Origin: Hormiphora californensis
Taxonomy: Eukaryota; Ctenophora; Tentaculata; Cydippida; Pleurobrachiidae
Length of the DNA stretch: 64,000 bases
NCBI GenBank assembly: GCA_020137815.1
Contig: CM035360.1
Coordinates: forward strand, 3,762,558 to 3,826,557
Direction of reading: 5' to 3'
This document shows positions 13,036 to 48,900 of the stretch, piece by piece. The notes beneath the pieces are model-generated. The model was not told the origin of the DNA and searched no databases. It saw nothing but the letters and a program-made list of their open reading frames with translations. The first letter of the stretch is position 1; every line of letters starts with the position of its first letter. A program made the translations under genes and the position numbers.

Positions 13036-16000
13036 TTAACACTGTGCCTCATGTGCTGACGCTGCAGCTTCTGAAACTTGGATTGGTTCAAATTTAGTCC
13101 GATTATTATTGAACATCCTCCACCACTCACTCGGCCCTTTGAGTCTGTAGGGATTGGGCCGTAAACTGTCCAGTGACATGATTAGGACTCGGGGGAGGAA
13201 GGCCAGAACAAGAACTAGCAGGAGGTTAGCCCATGTTGCCGGGTTTGAAATGGCGTAGGAGAAGCTGTAGTGGGGATCCATTTTAAAGAATTTAAATAAA
13301 ATAGGTATCATCCCGTAAAAATATAGCCAGGAGTATCCTAGAAAAAGGGTCCCAAAGATGGTACACACGACCACTAGGGTAATATTAGGGCACCGCACTA
13401 AAAAGTTTATATTCATCGTCGTTATGGCCAGGATAGCAACAACCCCAGCAAATTCCATCTGCCCCATGGGACTATCCCAAGCGTCCATACTGGCGATACT
13501 GAACACCAGGGCCCCGTGGTAAAGAGCCTCTAACATGTGTAGGAAGTTATGGAACATCGTGAATTTCTCACTTCTCCTCCCCGTCCCATAGGAGGTAGGA
13601 TCGGCTAGCAGCTTGTTGGCGCTGCCTCCATACTGGTTCAGACTGAAACACACCAGGGTACCGGGCTGAGCCCAGAAGGTGTTGAATGTGACGAAAATGA
13701 ATTCCTCCAAAGGGTAACTCCCGCTGAACCCATTAAAGAACTGATAGAGAAGGATCAGCATTGTGAAAAAGATGTTTTTGTAGAAGAAGTAGAATACGAA
13801 ATCACTGATTCGATGATATGTCCACTGGCCGTGTACTAACACCAGTTTTTGGAGCATTTTGAACTTTTCGATTGCGAAATCTGACGCCATGACGGCCTGT
13901 GTTCCCTCTCGTCCCGCTATTCCGATTCCTATGTCTGCTTGACGGAGCATTCCCACATCGTTAGCGCCATCACCAATAGCGAGGGTCAGCACCTGAAAAC
14001 ATGGAGTTAGATAAATCCAGTGTAATTGTACTCGGGGGAATGATCAATTTCGCTTTGCGAATCAAAACTCTTAAGCTTTGGATGCAAGAGAAACCAAGTA
14101 GATAGGAGTAAAACAGTGCACCAAGCTTAGCCTTTAGATAAACTAATATATGGAGTTCTTCTCATGACAAAACAGCAGTATTATAAGTACCTGGAGTTGT
14201 TCTCGTATGGTGGCTACAATCATACTCTTCTGTAGAGGAGTGGTCCGACAACAAATAACAGTCTGACATGTCTGGCAGAGTGCCATGAAATCAGAGAGAA
14301 GGGATTTGTGAAGCAGGAACTCTATCGCATTTCCAGAGATCACCAGAGCTTGCTTGTGTACCTAGGAGATACCAGGAGGGGGTCAGAAATTTGTCCAGAC
14401 CCAATATTTCACCCAATATCGCACCAAATATTGTAAAGAAGATTTTGAAAATAACAAGGGGGACTCCGTTTTTCTGAACAGTGCACTGAGATCTGGTCGG
14501 CGCCGCCAGACATGGTAAACCCAACTCCTTACCTGTCCGGTAGGTGTAAGAGCCATGTAACTGGTTAGTTTAGCCTTAGTGGCCTCATATGTGGTTGTCT
14601 TTATCTTGATGAGGTGGGTATCTCGGGTGTAGAGCTTGGAACTATACCCAATACTGACAGCCGTCTCCTGTTTATCACCCGTCAACAGCCACACAACTAT
14701 ACCTTGAGGGGTAGAGGGGAGTACTAAGGATGTGAGGGGTTTGGAAGGTGGCAGAGGGGTTTAGGGAGGAACTAGGGAGGGGAGGAAGCTAGCTTGAGCT
14801 AGGCGAGAGAGTGTAGGGGAGGGAGATTAGGGGAGGGGAATGGGGATGTACTCTTGAATTTGTCAGAAGGGCGCCATGTGGGCGGGAGATGTGTCTCAAT
14901 ATTCCATGATCCCACACTCAAGTTTTACATTTACGTTCAAGAGAAATGTGCCCGGGGTCACGAACATGAAAAAGATGAGTTACCTCAACAAAACTAGATG
15001 GGGTACAAACTAGAAATGAATCAAGATGAATTACCTGCGGTTCTCAGGGACGTCAGTACCTCTGGAACCCCCTCCTGCAGCCTGTCCTCAACCCCGGTAG
15101 CCCCCAGTAAGATGAGATGTTGTTCAATCGAACTACATACTTTTGACACCGCCTCCTCTCTCCCATCCATCTTGGTGCTCGCCTGAGGAGTGGAGTACGG
15201 GGTGAAACATTTTGTGAAAAAGGAGACTCCTTAGTTAGTACTGAGGGGATTGGAAATTGGTTGGAGAGGGAGAAGATACGCCAAAAACACATACAAACAG
15301 GTGTAGGGTTTTTGGAGAGGGAAATTTAGTATGTATTGACTGGAGTAGGAGTATTGAAGTTCACTTTGTTCGGTATGTATCTACATATTTTAGTAAGCAT
15401 ATAAAGTATCATCTCTCTCACATTTTCCTTTCATTCTAAGGTTTACATTTCCTTTCCTGTTCTCTCTTTCTATTTCGATATTTGTCTCTCTCTCTCTCCC
15501 AATTTACAGGTTACGTGCTAATTATGAATTCTGATGAAGTTATCAAGCACACACGCCCTTACAGTCCACACACAATATGTGTGCAGTGTGTGTACCGGAA
15601 ATGCACAGTGTACAGGGTGCTACAGAAAAACTACTACCACTAGTGTAACTATCAGTGTGGGTGTTTCTTCAAAGTTGGTAATATCTAACTTTATAATAAC
15701 TCATGGGAGGAAATATACATATCCAGACGAGGGTCAAATATCCCTTATCCAGAGAGCGTTGTTTCGGGACGCGGAGAGATAGGGTCGATCGAGAAAAGTA
15801 AGGGGTCACTCTTTACCTGTCTAAACCGCATGATAAACTGTTGGTATTCTGCAGGGTCCAACTCTTTGTAACCAATGGCCAGTGTTCTCATTCCCTTTTT
15901 GGCAAAGGTGTTTATCTGGGGAGAATATTTGGAGTTAGAAAACACAGAGAGCGATGGAGAAGGAGATAGAGAGGAAGTGAGCAATAGAGAAAGTGGAGAG

Positions 16001-18198
16001 ATTATAACATCTAATCTACACTTTTCTCAAGAAGACACAGCGAGAGAGAGTGAGAGAGAAATGTCCGATATAGAACATAGAGAAAGCACAAATAGCTATA
16101 CTTGGAAGTGGATACACACACACATACACACTCCCACAAAATACTTCCCGCTCCCTGTTGGTGCCCTCACGCACAGAAGACAATTACAACTAAACTCACA
16201 TGCTCAAGAGTGGTCGCCCTATGATGTATCTCATCTTTATCCACCGCCTTCCTCAGCCTCCCAAACATGGCATTATCAGCGCCTTTAGTGAACATCACCA
16301 TTTTAGAAGTCCGAGGGTGTACCACGATGATACTCATACATTTGCGTTTTGAGTCAAATGGTAGAGTACACAGAACCTAAATCGGGATATGTAGTGGGTG
16401 AGAGAGAGATGAGAGTTATGTTGACAGAATTGCGTCAGGGCGCCGCGCACTAACACTGCTGACAATAGAAAAGTACCATATTTGGTTTTACCGCGCGTAC
16501 CTTGTATCTCATTATGGTAGACTGATGTCGGACCACACACGACTCTGGAGTCCGTCTGAGGAGGATAAAACCGTACTCCCGAGCCGCGTTAACCAAAGAT
16601 AACTCATCTGGTGATTCCGCTTCGTAGACGATCGTTTTGAAGTCCCGGGGAAGGTATTGGGAGAAAGAGGTACCCCTCCGTCCTGCAGTCGTCACCATGA
16701 CAGTGTTACATATTGTCATAGGCAACCAGGAGATCACGTACAGGGATCCCACTCAGGGGTTGTGTCCTCTAGACAACTCATTAACTCTGGATCTACAGGG
16801 GGTCTATCGGCCGCTCCCTCATCCTCTCCACCTCCCTCACCACCATCTGTCTCCGGGAGGTCCCCCATTTCAAGAGATCCCGAACAATTTATTGCACACA
16901 GACACTGCTTTGAATACCATCCGATTCTCTGTTAGTGTCCCTGTTTTGTCACTGAAAACATACTGAACCTGACCGAGGTCCTCAGCGATACTGATGGAGC
17001 GACAGAGAATTGGGCTCTTGCCCAAACAAATCTAAATCCTGTTGAATGAACCAAATTTGGATGACTTTGGTGATCTCCAGAACGATATACAAGGACATGG
17101 GTATCAGTTGGTTGTAGACAATCGCAAAAGTGAAGAAGGATAGAAAGGACACGTACGCCCAATTTCCCTTCTTTTCCCCAATGTAGGGTGGAGATTTGGA
17201 GTATGTCCCGTTAACCCCACCAGCTGTGAAATCTCGTGGAAACAAGTTGTCATAGGTCCGCAACCACAGCCATTGCCCGAACGCACAAACAGCACACATC
17301 GCAAACATAATGCATATGACGAATAGGACAATCCCGTTAAGAGTCCGCTCTATTTTGCTAGTTTTCCTTCTCACCCCACGACTGTTCTTCATTGCCTTGG
17401 TGTCATGACCCGCATAGATCACCAGGCCTATTATGTGATCACAATTCCGTAGCTGACTGCCTCGGAGGATAAAGTTGTCCAGACACAGCGACATCTTAGT
17501 ACAATGATTCATCTACCATGTATCCGTTTAGTTTGGATAGATCGTTGTTGGGTTGGTCCACAGTGGATCTCAGCTTGTAGACCTCTAATCCCTGTCTCCT
17601 CATAATTTGGAACTTTTGCCACCGCTTTACTCTTCAGGTTCGTCTCCCCGTCCAATGTTGATGTGTCAGCAAATGCAAAACCACACTCGTCGGTAGTGTC
17701 AATAATAAGCAGATCGGCTGGGATTTCCTCTTTACAATAAACTTTCAACACATCCCCCACCTGGAGCTCCCTCCACTTCTTCTTGACCCAATTCTGTTTT
17801 TTCCGGTTGTAAAAGTGAGTTTCCCGGTCATTCAGCTGATCATCCTGCCGTCCTCTCCGAATATCCTCATAAAGATCCTTGATGGCATCAGACGCCAAGA
17901 CAATCAATAACGGAGATATGGAGAAGTATTTCCCGACAGCATTGAGTTGAGGTACCCAATTAAGAATTAACATTCCCACAAAAAACCAGTTAGCCAGTCG
18001 GTGAAATTGTTTGTAAAGATTGAGCGGAAGGAAGTTGTACCATCGGTAGTGCGTGGTACAAACCTCGTTGTTTCGATAATCTATACCACTTGAAAAGGCT
18101 GTTACTTTTCTGAGTTGCTGTTTCGGATCTTGTCGGCCGAAGATGGAGCTGGAGCTGAAACCGCGGACGTGACCTCGGATTTTCCTGCCCGTTTCCAT
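13036..18198 (-). CDS. Class V P4-ATPase (ATP10-like phospholipid flippase), with several +1 frame breaks in exon 1
   Basis: Seven exons: 16501-18198, 16200-16376, 15817-15915, 15035-15182, 14533-14702, 14191-14361, 13036-13992. P4-ATPases flip phospholipids to the cytosolic leaflet. Seen in order: [18 protein letters not shown] (start of TM1), DGETNLK (actuator), [10 protein letters not shown] (phosphorylated Asp), [15 protein letters not shown] and FTKGADNAM (nucleotide binding), [22 protein letters not shown] (hinge), then six hydrophobic helices. About 1138 residues. The linker between DKTGT and YEAESPDE is short and acidic. Best match among P4 classes is ATP10. Exon 1 carries +1 breaks within 17610-17560, 17513-17496, 17023-17000 and 16881-16870, plus one break of net +2 or -1 within 16760-16734. 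Exons 2-7 have none. Auxiliary CDC50 partner not in the window. Confidence 0.85.
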
Positions 18199-18400
18199 CC
18201 TATGTAAGGAGGGAGGGTGAGTTAGAAATATGGGAGGGAGGGAGAGTGAGTTAGTAATTATAGAGGGGAGATTGAGTTATTATCGGGGAGGGAAAGATAT
18301 GCAATGTACAATGTGTAAATGAATTTGATGAGGGGTTAAAATATTATTGATGGTCCTTGTCCCGGAGAGTGCTCTACTCACGGTTGCGAGGAGCTATTTA

Positions 18401-18459
18401 CAAGTAAAACAAGGAAGTTTTAGTTCAACTGTTGAACTAAAACTTCCTTGTTTTACTTG
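18401..18459. repeat. Perfect 59-nt hairpin upstream of ATP10
   Basis: Two 28-nt arms are exact reverse complements (CAAGTAAAACAAGGAAG... / ...CTTCCTTGTTTTACTTG) around a 3-nt loop. It lies about 200 bp upstream of the minus-strand ATP10 start codon, so it could be in its promoter or 5' leader. One of four 59-60-nt hairpins in this window. Confidence 0.8.
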
Positions 18460-19361
18460 GAGGGGTTAAAATATTGAGGTCGACAATTGAGATTCTATAT
18501 GATTAATAACAAGGTGATTCTATAGAATGGTAGCTGTAAGATCCTTACTGAGCAGCAACGTGTCATGATGGGTATCAGAGGATCTACTAGACAACCTACT
18601 AGGAACAACATACTCCGATATATATGGTATGATCATCAGACTGATTCAATATAACATAATATGACGGGGGTATGGTAACTTAATCACTCGGTTAACGTCA
18701 CAAAGCATATGCCAACAACTTTGTTTTCACTTGAGAAATGAGAATGATATAAATCAAGGGAAAACAAATCACAAAAAGTGACGCTGTGTAATTCTAAAAA
18801 GACGGGCTTTCCTGTGAGAAAATGTAGGGTAAACAAAATGGCAGTGAAAAAAGTGCAAGCTGAATCACATACATCTCCGTTTCTAAAAGTCACATAATAT
18901 GATAAAGTACTGTTTGAAAATCTTTTTTCTGAATGTCTGACCAAACGGGAGGCACACTCACAACTGCAAACCATCACGATAAAGTACACCGGGGTCAAGC
19001 AAAGGACTGTATTGAGAGAGGTATAATCTATGCTTGTCACATCCAATAGAGGATAGTCCCATGAGTAGACCGAGAGATAGCCACGTGTACGTGCACAAAA
19101 TAGTCACACAAAATTATACGCAATATTAATTATCAACTTAATTAGATACACACCCATGTGATTATCAGAACCTCTCCTTCTCCTTCCCTCTCCCTCTCTC
19201 CCTCTAGTCTCCCTCCCTGGCATATCTCTCTAATTTGCTCCTTCTCTCTCTCTCTACTTTGCTCAAACTCCGTCTACCTGCCTCCGTTGTGACGTCACAC
19301 AAATGTGAGTGCCAAGAGCAAAATCACATGCTTCACAAGTTTTAAACACACAATGTCGCAT

Positions 19362-19636
19362 GGCACTCGTTCCGGCCTATCGTGTTCCGTCATTCTCCAG
19401 TTTCTACTCTCTATTTTCCTTCCTCATACCTCTCTATCCTGGTATATCAGGTTGATGTATATCAGGAAGGGCTATTGAAAATAGAGAGCAGAATCGAAGA
19501 GAAACACGTTTATTTAATCTGAAATAAACTTGTTTCTCTTTGTCATCCGGCTCTCCGGTGGAAGGTGAACCAGTCCTGTATAGAGAGCAGAAACTGTAAA
19601 ATGTACAATGACGGAATACAATAGGCCGGAACAAGT
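19362..19636. mobile_element. Foldback element
   Basis: About 275 bp. The left arm CACTCGTTCCGGCCTAT...CCGTCATT...CTCTCTAT is repeated inverted on the right, with diverged spacing. An inner hairpin AGAGAAACACGTTTATTT / AATAAACTTGTTTCTCT is also present. No target-site duplication was found. Confidence 0.55.
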
Positions 19637-20610
19637 GATTTACAGCTTTGTTGCAGATATGTCAACAAAGCTGTACACAATTATCAAGAAAGAAAGGATC
19701 ACAGGGGAGCTCAGAGCGTTAGATGGGTAGCCATGACAACAGTTAGAGGGTGCCAGGTGTGTGTGTGTGTGAGAGAGATGATCATAGGAGTGGGATCGAG
19801 TTTACAATCTCACATGATCACTTCATCATGGTGTTAGATGTGAAAACGGGTGATAATGCAATCTACAAGCAATACACAGGATAGTGCTATTCTTCAGCGG
19901 GAAGTCTGATATATATTAAAAAGTTTATTAGCCGGAATCTCCCCAATCTCTCTCACCCCTTCTCTCTCTTCCACACATTATTGGCAGTTCCTAATTTATG
20001 TGACTGCCACGTTGCACGTCTCTATGAATATATCTAGCACATACGGGGAGGGGGGCTGCCGCAACAATCTCATGTCTCATTTGTGATTTTCAGGGTACCA
20101 CCCACATACACATCACCTGCATTATGCAGGGACATGAGTGGGATATAATGTAGAGTCTAATTCATATATTCATAACAAGGACTACAAAATAAATCAAAAT
20201 AAATCAAATCTTTCTGTGCATTATATCTTTACCTATGTAAGTCCCCTCAAGCTTGATTTCTTTGAGAATAAAAGCACTTTATAAATGTGACGTCAAATCT
20301 CTGATCACGCTCTGGACTGCAATAATTTGGCAACAATATTTTGATTTTCCTCTGGGGGAGACAGGAAGAAAGAAAAGAAAGGGAGAGAGAGAGGTTCTCA
20401 TTATATGCAATCAAAAGCCATACCAAATCAGCTTTTGTCTTTCAATCCAATTCAGTATGCAGGCAGCATAATGTGCAAATCCTATCTTAAAAACCAAACA
20501 ACAAACTGATGTTTTGTTCAAATCCGGGGCGCGGTGAGAGTGGGTCTACCTAGGGAAATGAACTGCTATCAAACGACTCTGGACTATAAACAATGAAGCC
20601 TCTTTGGTCT

Positions 20611-20614
20611 CTCT

Positions 20615-20668
<54 letters not shown>

Positions 20669-20769
20669 CTCTCTTCTCTCTCTCCTCCTCTCTCTCTCTC
20701 TCTCCTCCTCCCCCTCTCTCTCTCCCTCTCTCTCTCCCCCCCCCCCTCTCTCCTCTCTCCTCTCTCTCC

Positions 20770-20819
<50 letters not shown>

Positions 20820-20862
20820 CTACTCTCTCTTCCTTTCTCTCCCGTTCCCTCCTCTCTCTTCT

Positions 20863-20898
<36 letters not shown>

Positions 20899-21016
20899 CC
20901 CCCTCTGCTCCCTCTCTCTTCCTCTCCCCCTCCTCTATCGCTCTCTCCCCTCTATCCCCCTCTCTCTCTACTCCCCTCTCTCCCCTCTCTCTTATCTCTA
21001 TCTCTCTCTTTTTTTC

Positions 21017-21053
<37 letters not shown>

Positions 21054-21123
21054 CTCTCTCTCTCTCTCTCTCTCTCCCCTCTCTCTCCCTCTCTCTCTCT
21101 CTCCTCTCTCTCTCTCTCCCTCA
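20611..21123. repeat. Compound polypyrimidine (CT/CCT)n tract, about 0.5 kb
   Basis: More than 500 bases that are almost all pyrimidine on the + strand: CT dinucleotides interrupted by CCT, CCC and TTT. The open frames through it are low-complexity artefacts. Confidence 0.95.
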
Positions 21124-22302
21124 TGTGGTTGAAGTACAACAAACAGTATGAGTGTGGTTCAAGATATATAAAAAACACTATCTCACACATGTGTGTGTGT
21201 GCAGTGCAGTGCTTACACACACAGTTAGATATGTGTCCACTATAATACCGCTCCAGCTCTATCAATAACACCGACACACAAACTCACAAACTGACCGACG
21301 CACGAAATCACACACAGACGCATAAACACACCGCTGCAAAAAACCAAACACACAAAATCAAACACACAATCAAACACACAAAATCACACACAGAAGCTGG
21401 ACGCACAGCCATGTAAAATATCGCTGCTAAGTCGCACTTTATGGCCCAATGATCAGGAACATTATGCATTATAATGATATTGGATGTTCTTGCTCTCTCA
21501 GGCCAGTGTATTGTCTCACTGCACTCTTATATTCAAGACGTTATACGTGCCCCTCATAGAGCTACTACATACACATTTTAATGTACCTTTAGGCACTTTA
21601 ACACAGCCAAACAAACAAAGTTCTTTAAATTATATTATGGAAAGCCCACGATTGACTCTATCGTTAGATTAATTGTGCACTGTTTACAATAACACGGTGG
21701 CCTCAGCCTCGGAAAATGAACAAACCAAGTGACACTTGCACATATAACTTATAACTCATGGGACACGTCTGAACAACCCCACACATTGACATACACGTGT
21801 GTCTATAAAAGTGACGGCTAAATTATAACGCAACCCACTGCAGTATTATTACCATGCTGCACACTTGTTTAAAACATGCCCAATACACCGTGGAGTTACA
21901 TGTATCCTATCAATGGCATGACGTTGCCTGTATAAAGTGCATCACTTCAACACACAAGGTGCAATGACTTGCCCTGCCTCGACCCTGGTTAGAACATAAC
22001 AAGCAATGACCCTGTTGCAGCAGAGGATCTGATCTTATACAGCTTCGAACAACCTAACGTGAGTGATGGTGACATTCCAACAAGTCATTCCTGTGATCAT
22101 GACCTGCTGGACTTTTAATAAGAAACCATTTGGTAGCTGATGAAATTGGATCCTCCATGACATACAGGAGATATAGAACTAATGCCATGTGGTGGCCGAC
22201 CGAGCAGGACCACCGACCATCTGGCAGCTAAAAATATCGAATTACCTAAACTGAATGGGCTTGTTGCGATGATGGATATAAGCCTGTATGAGTAATGAGG
22301 CT

Positions 22303-22369
22303 GTATCGGACCCCGATTTACCGGGATCCTCGGATCAATCGGAGACCGGTAAATCGGGGTCCGACTGTA
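22303..22369. mobile_element. Small pogo/mariner-like MITE
   Basis: Ends TCGGACCCCGATTTACCGG / CCGGTAAATCGGGGTCCGA are inverted copies, with CTGTA flanking on the right. A second copy at 46334-46383 has the full end CAGTCGGAGCCCGATTTACC and TA on both sides. Confidence 0.6.
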
Positions 22370-22544
22370 CACGTGACTGCTGCAACACAATGAAAGCAAT
22401 AAATGTACCGAGGTTCTGGGTAACTGTTGAGTAATTAGTGCGTGGAGTAAGAAAGGAAACATTAAGGCATTAACAGAGGATAAAACTTTGTAAGCTGTAA
22501 TGTATAAAACATTCAATTAAAATTAAAACTAAAATGTACAGCCG

Positions 22545-23166
22545 TTATTGAAGGCCATGTCTTTGGAGAGCTAACTGTACCTTGTCAAAGTCTCTACCCT
22601 CTCTGATAATAGTAAAAGTATTGTCAGTAACTGAAATGCTAAAAACAGTACTTGCCTGAGGCTTCCCTAAATGCCCTCCATCCACTGTTAAGTCTAAATC
22701 TTCCCATAAATCCTGGAAATCTTGGACTTGAACTGAGTTACCGGTGTTCGATTTGTTTCGCTGAGGTAAGGGCAATTGGTTTTCCCACCGACCTACACAG
22801 GTCTAACACGAACTGGTGATCGGGAATTCGAACTCCAAGTGTAGAGCAGGTTGGATTGAGATGAGGATTCAGGTCGGGGATACAGCGGGGTAAAACAACA
22901 GTGATCCCACCAGGAAGAAGATCGGAGAGTAACGACGAAAATTCCCCAACTTGGACGCATTTTGTGAAATCTTCAAGTTTTTCAACACAAATTGCAAGAG
23001 GTTTTGAAAAGTCTCGCCCTTTAATTTTGTAAATTTTGGATACAGCATCAGTGTTTTCGGCCAGACAGCAAATACCGTAGATAGTATCAGTGGGAATTGC
23101 CACAACTCCTCCTCTCAGTAAAATTTCGGTGGCTTTGTTTAGGGCCTCTTGACCTTCCTTAAACAC
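22545..23166 (-). CDS. YRDC: Threonylcarbamoyl-AMP synthase (YrdC/Sua5 family), with one +1 frame break
   Basis: YRDC makes threonylcarbamoyl-AMP, the donor for t6A37 in ANN-decoding tRNAs. Seen: RGGVVAIPTDTIYGICCLAE (the conserved PTDTxYG motif), KIKGRDFSKPLAICV, LLPGGITVVLPR, LGVRIPDHQFVLDL, and PIALTSAN after frame correction, then VQVQDFQDLW. The invariant TSAN motif pins the break to one codon: Ala GCG (22761-22759) is read in the first frame and Asn AAC in the +1 frame, so one A of 22758-22756 is skipped. Uncorrected, the frame stops at TAA 14 nt later. Corrected length is about 206 residues, one exon. The start is uncertain: the frame opens at GTG 23166; an ATG at 23174 or one further upstream would need another shift or a spliced first exon. 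Confidence 0.85.
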
Positions 23167-23174
23167 CCTCTCAT

Positions 23175-23787
23175 GATTAAGCCATCAAAGCTAAAATATT
23201 CGGCTCTATCGTAAGCTTTTAGGTAGTGTTTCATGTACTCAGCATATCGAGATCACACGGCTATCATCTTGAAAAATGAAAACACAAAACTGAAAAATAA
23301 AAAAGACGATTTTTCGAACCAGCGCGATCGGATCTCAGATTCTACTTGCGCGCATTTTATTTTGATTTATTGCGCGGCGCGTGTTTTGCGCGTGTAAAAT
23401 TTTTGGCAAAATTGGTTAATTTCTTTTTTTCCTTATAATTGGAATTAATTAAATCTAATTAGAGTAGTAGACTGAAACAACAATTTAAACAACTTCCAAA
23501 ACTATGTGAATACAAATTGAAACAGCCCAGCCAAAAACTCGAGAAAGTCAGTCTATCAAAATTAAATTCGAGTAATGTCAATGTGCGGTCACAGTGACAC
23601 AGTACAATTCCCTTTCGATAATCCACCGATTCTCACTTCTCATTCATCTTGAATTAGAGTAAGATACAAAAATATACTCTCATCCCTTTCAGTTTTTACT
23701 CTTTTCTCGCCTGATTATCCCAGTCAATTATTTAATATCGTCCCCCTTCCGGCGAAACGAGGAAAAGAGAGGACCTCCCATCTATCT
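23175..23787. promoter_or_regulatory. Region between YRDC 5' end and DPP 3' end
   Basis: About 600 bp separating two minus-strand genes. At 23316-23400 is a GCGC-rich cluster (CCAGCGCGATCGG, TGCGCGCA, GCGCGGCGCGTG, TTTTGCGCGTG) 150-230 bp upstream of YRDC, a probable promoter. The rest is AT-rich 3' flank of DPP. Confidence 0.4.
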
Positions 23788-46547
<22,760 letters not shown>

Positions 46548-47352
46548 CTAAAGGTGTCTTTTAGAAAAGAGAAGATAAAGAGAGAACGAATGAGAGAGGT
46601 AGGGAGGCGAAACTGCGAAAGGGGAAAGAACTGTCAGAGCATTGGCCTGAGGGAAAGAAAGAGGGAGTGAGAGAACTAGCCGATTTATACGAAATGAAAA
46701 GAGACGCTCATGATATCAAAAAAGTAAGAAGATAATGACAGTTCGGAGACAAATCTTTATTATGTTCGACATCGTAAGGATAAAGTAGGCATTTCTGAAA
46801 TGAAATTTCACTAACGCATATGAACCTCTATATAGTGCTCATTGGATAGCGACAGATTCTGCATATATTATGTATGGTCGAGAAGGCAATTACAAATTTT
46901 AATTTCGTCACCCAAGAACGTTTTCAAAAGAAGGCTCAAGAATGACCAGTATACCTATACTAGTAAAATACTGATAGCATAGGATTGTTGCCAGATATGT
47001 TTCTGTGACCTGATGTAAATGTAATGGGGGAGGGGGAGGGACTAGATTGGAACGGAAACGAATGATTCTAATTCAACCCTGTGTAATTACGAAAACCACA
47101 AGGTGCAATTTACACTCCTATCACGTGTCATTGTGGGTATGTAGAAGTTGGTATCGAAGACACCTCACACTCGCCGGGCGACCTTCGCGCGCACTGGCAA
47201 GGGGTAACTTCGTAACCAAATGTAGAGGTGAGTTTAGCCAAAACGGGTTTCATATTCCCTGTATCAGTGTGTGTAGTATTATTTGAGACTGAAATCATGG
47301 TTCATTGACTTCGACATTGCACATCAAGGGAAACTACGTCATTCGCTACCAT

Positions 47353-47465
47353 CAGGAACCGACCGAAACAAGTAAACAACCAATCAGAACTCGTTATTTA
47401 GGTCACGTGACTGGTTATCAGCCAATCAGGGACAAGTAGGTATTTCATGATTCGGTCGGTTCCTG
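47353..47465. mobile_element. hAT-like MITE, copy 3
   Basis: CAGGAACCGACCGAAACAAG...GGTCGGTTCCTG, 113 bp, same family and internal CACGTGAC core. No recognisable 8-bp flanking duplication, so it may be older than copies 1, 2 and 4. Confidence 0.8.
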
Positions 47466-48900
47466 CTAAAACTGTGACAGAACTTGACAGAACTCCAAAA
47501 ACTAAACACAAGACGGTTTAAACACACTACCCCGTGTAGACTTGTATAACAAATACCGGGTGAGTTCACAGCTAGTGTTGTATGACTCTGGATCAAGTTA
47601 CAAGATAGGACATGTCTCAATTTCAGAGGCACCCGGCCCCTGAAAATTGAGTTGTTGCATACCCTATGAGATGCTAGCCACGTGGAACTATATATTATAT
47701 CATGTAGGGAACATGAACAGCGATTCGATTTTGCAACTTTATCAAATTTCAAGTTCAGTGCTCGTGGTAAGTCCTCTTTGAGCAGAAACACAAAATCATA
47801 TACTGATATTGCAGTTGTGAAATTTCAGTGGCTGTCAATATCAATATTGCATGCAATCTTGCAGTATTGGGTGGGACACTAAGTTGGGCACGTCGCGCCC
47901 CCCATGTTCGCGCGCCCGTAGGGCGATCCCCTCACATAGGGGGCACAGTCACGACTAGGGCACTCGTAGAATGCTTCGTTCTGCTAAACGGCGCTAGTTA
48001 GGTATACCATCAAGCAAATTTTGTACTCTATTCGCTGTTTCACAGGCAAGAAGTGTGATTTCATGCGAAGTTTTGTTACACCGCGTTTTCCTCTTTCCCA
48101 TAAATGTATCGTGTCGCACTGTTCTGAACTTTCTGTAGGTCGTAGTTTTGTCTTTGCTGCAGGCCCTTAGAACGGGTTAGAGGATGGGTCCTGGTCCGCA
48201 TGGCATAGTGCGCAAAATATTCTTGGCCTATGCTACAGGCCTAGAAGCCGTGGAAAACGCGCGCACTTGGGGTCTGCAGCGCATGCCAAAAAATATCTTT
48301 TGACTTTTCGAGTTTCGAAAAAAAAAAACCGCGCAACTTTTTCAGTTCGCCCCGTCACGATTCACTTTGAAGATTCTTCAGCGCGCGCAATTTCTGTCCA
48401 AAACAAGCGCGTTTGTATATTTGCGCGTCCGATTTTCTTAATTAAGCAATTAACGATTAATTAAACACTTTAGTTGGTCAAATTAGGTAAAATTGTGTCG
48501 GAAAATGATAAATGTATCACTCTTTTTAAAGTCAAATGTCCCAAAAAGTCCAATCATGTTTGAAATCATCCAACTTTGAGAGTCGATTCCTCTGTCCAGA
48601 AATCGTTTCTGGCTTATCCACCTATACGTTGCACCAGTCAAGGGATTCTCTACCTGGGAAAAAAAGATGGTTACTTATAAAGCTGTCGTTTAGTGGGACT
48701 AAGGGTCGGGGGAAGAGAGGTCAAATTAATTCAAATGGCCGTCAGTTGAAGACCAGAAGAATAAGAGACAAATCCTTCGACACGAAGGTGTCAAATTGTC
48801 TCTCTAACATATCCCAGAATTTTGGATTTTATGGATATTCCGTTCTCCCGTAATTGCCAAAAAACCGATTTGAGCAAATCGGCGATTACGCCACGGTTTT

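Larger units (their letters stand above)
18199..22544. other. 4.3-kb gene-free region rich in repeats
   Basis: No exon set recognised on either strand. Contents: a 59-nt perfect hairpin (18401-18459); a foldback element about 19362-19636 (ends CACTCGTTCCGGCCTAT and its inverted copy); a 0.5-kb polypyrimidine tract (20611-21123); CA/AAAC-rich imperfect repeats (21260-21410); and a small pogo-like MITE (about 22303-22369). The isolated 120-residue open frame at 18684-19046 (-) has no supporting signal. Confidence 0.5.

Noticed and set aside
18684-19046. 120-residue open frame on the minus strand
   Set aside because: Cys/Phe-rich AT-driven composition, no homology recognised, no splice or promoter context.
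20546-21277. Long open frames in both directions through 20546-21277
   Set aside because: They arise from CT/GA dinucleotide repeats (Ser-Leu or Arg-Glu runs) with no gene signals.
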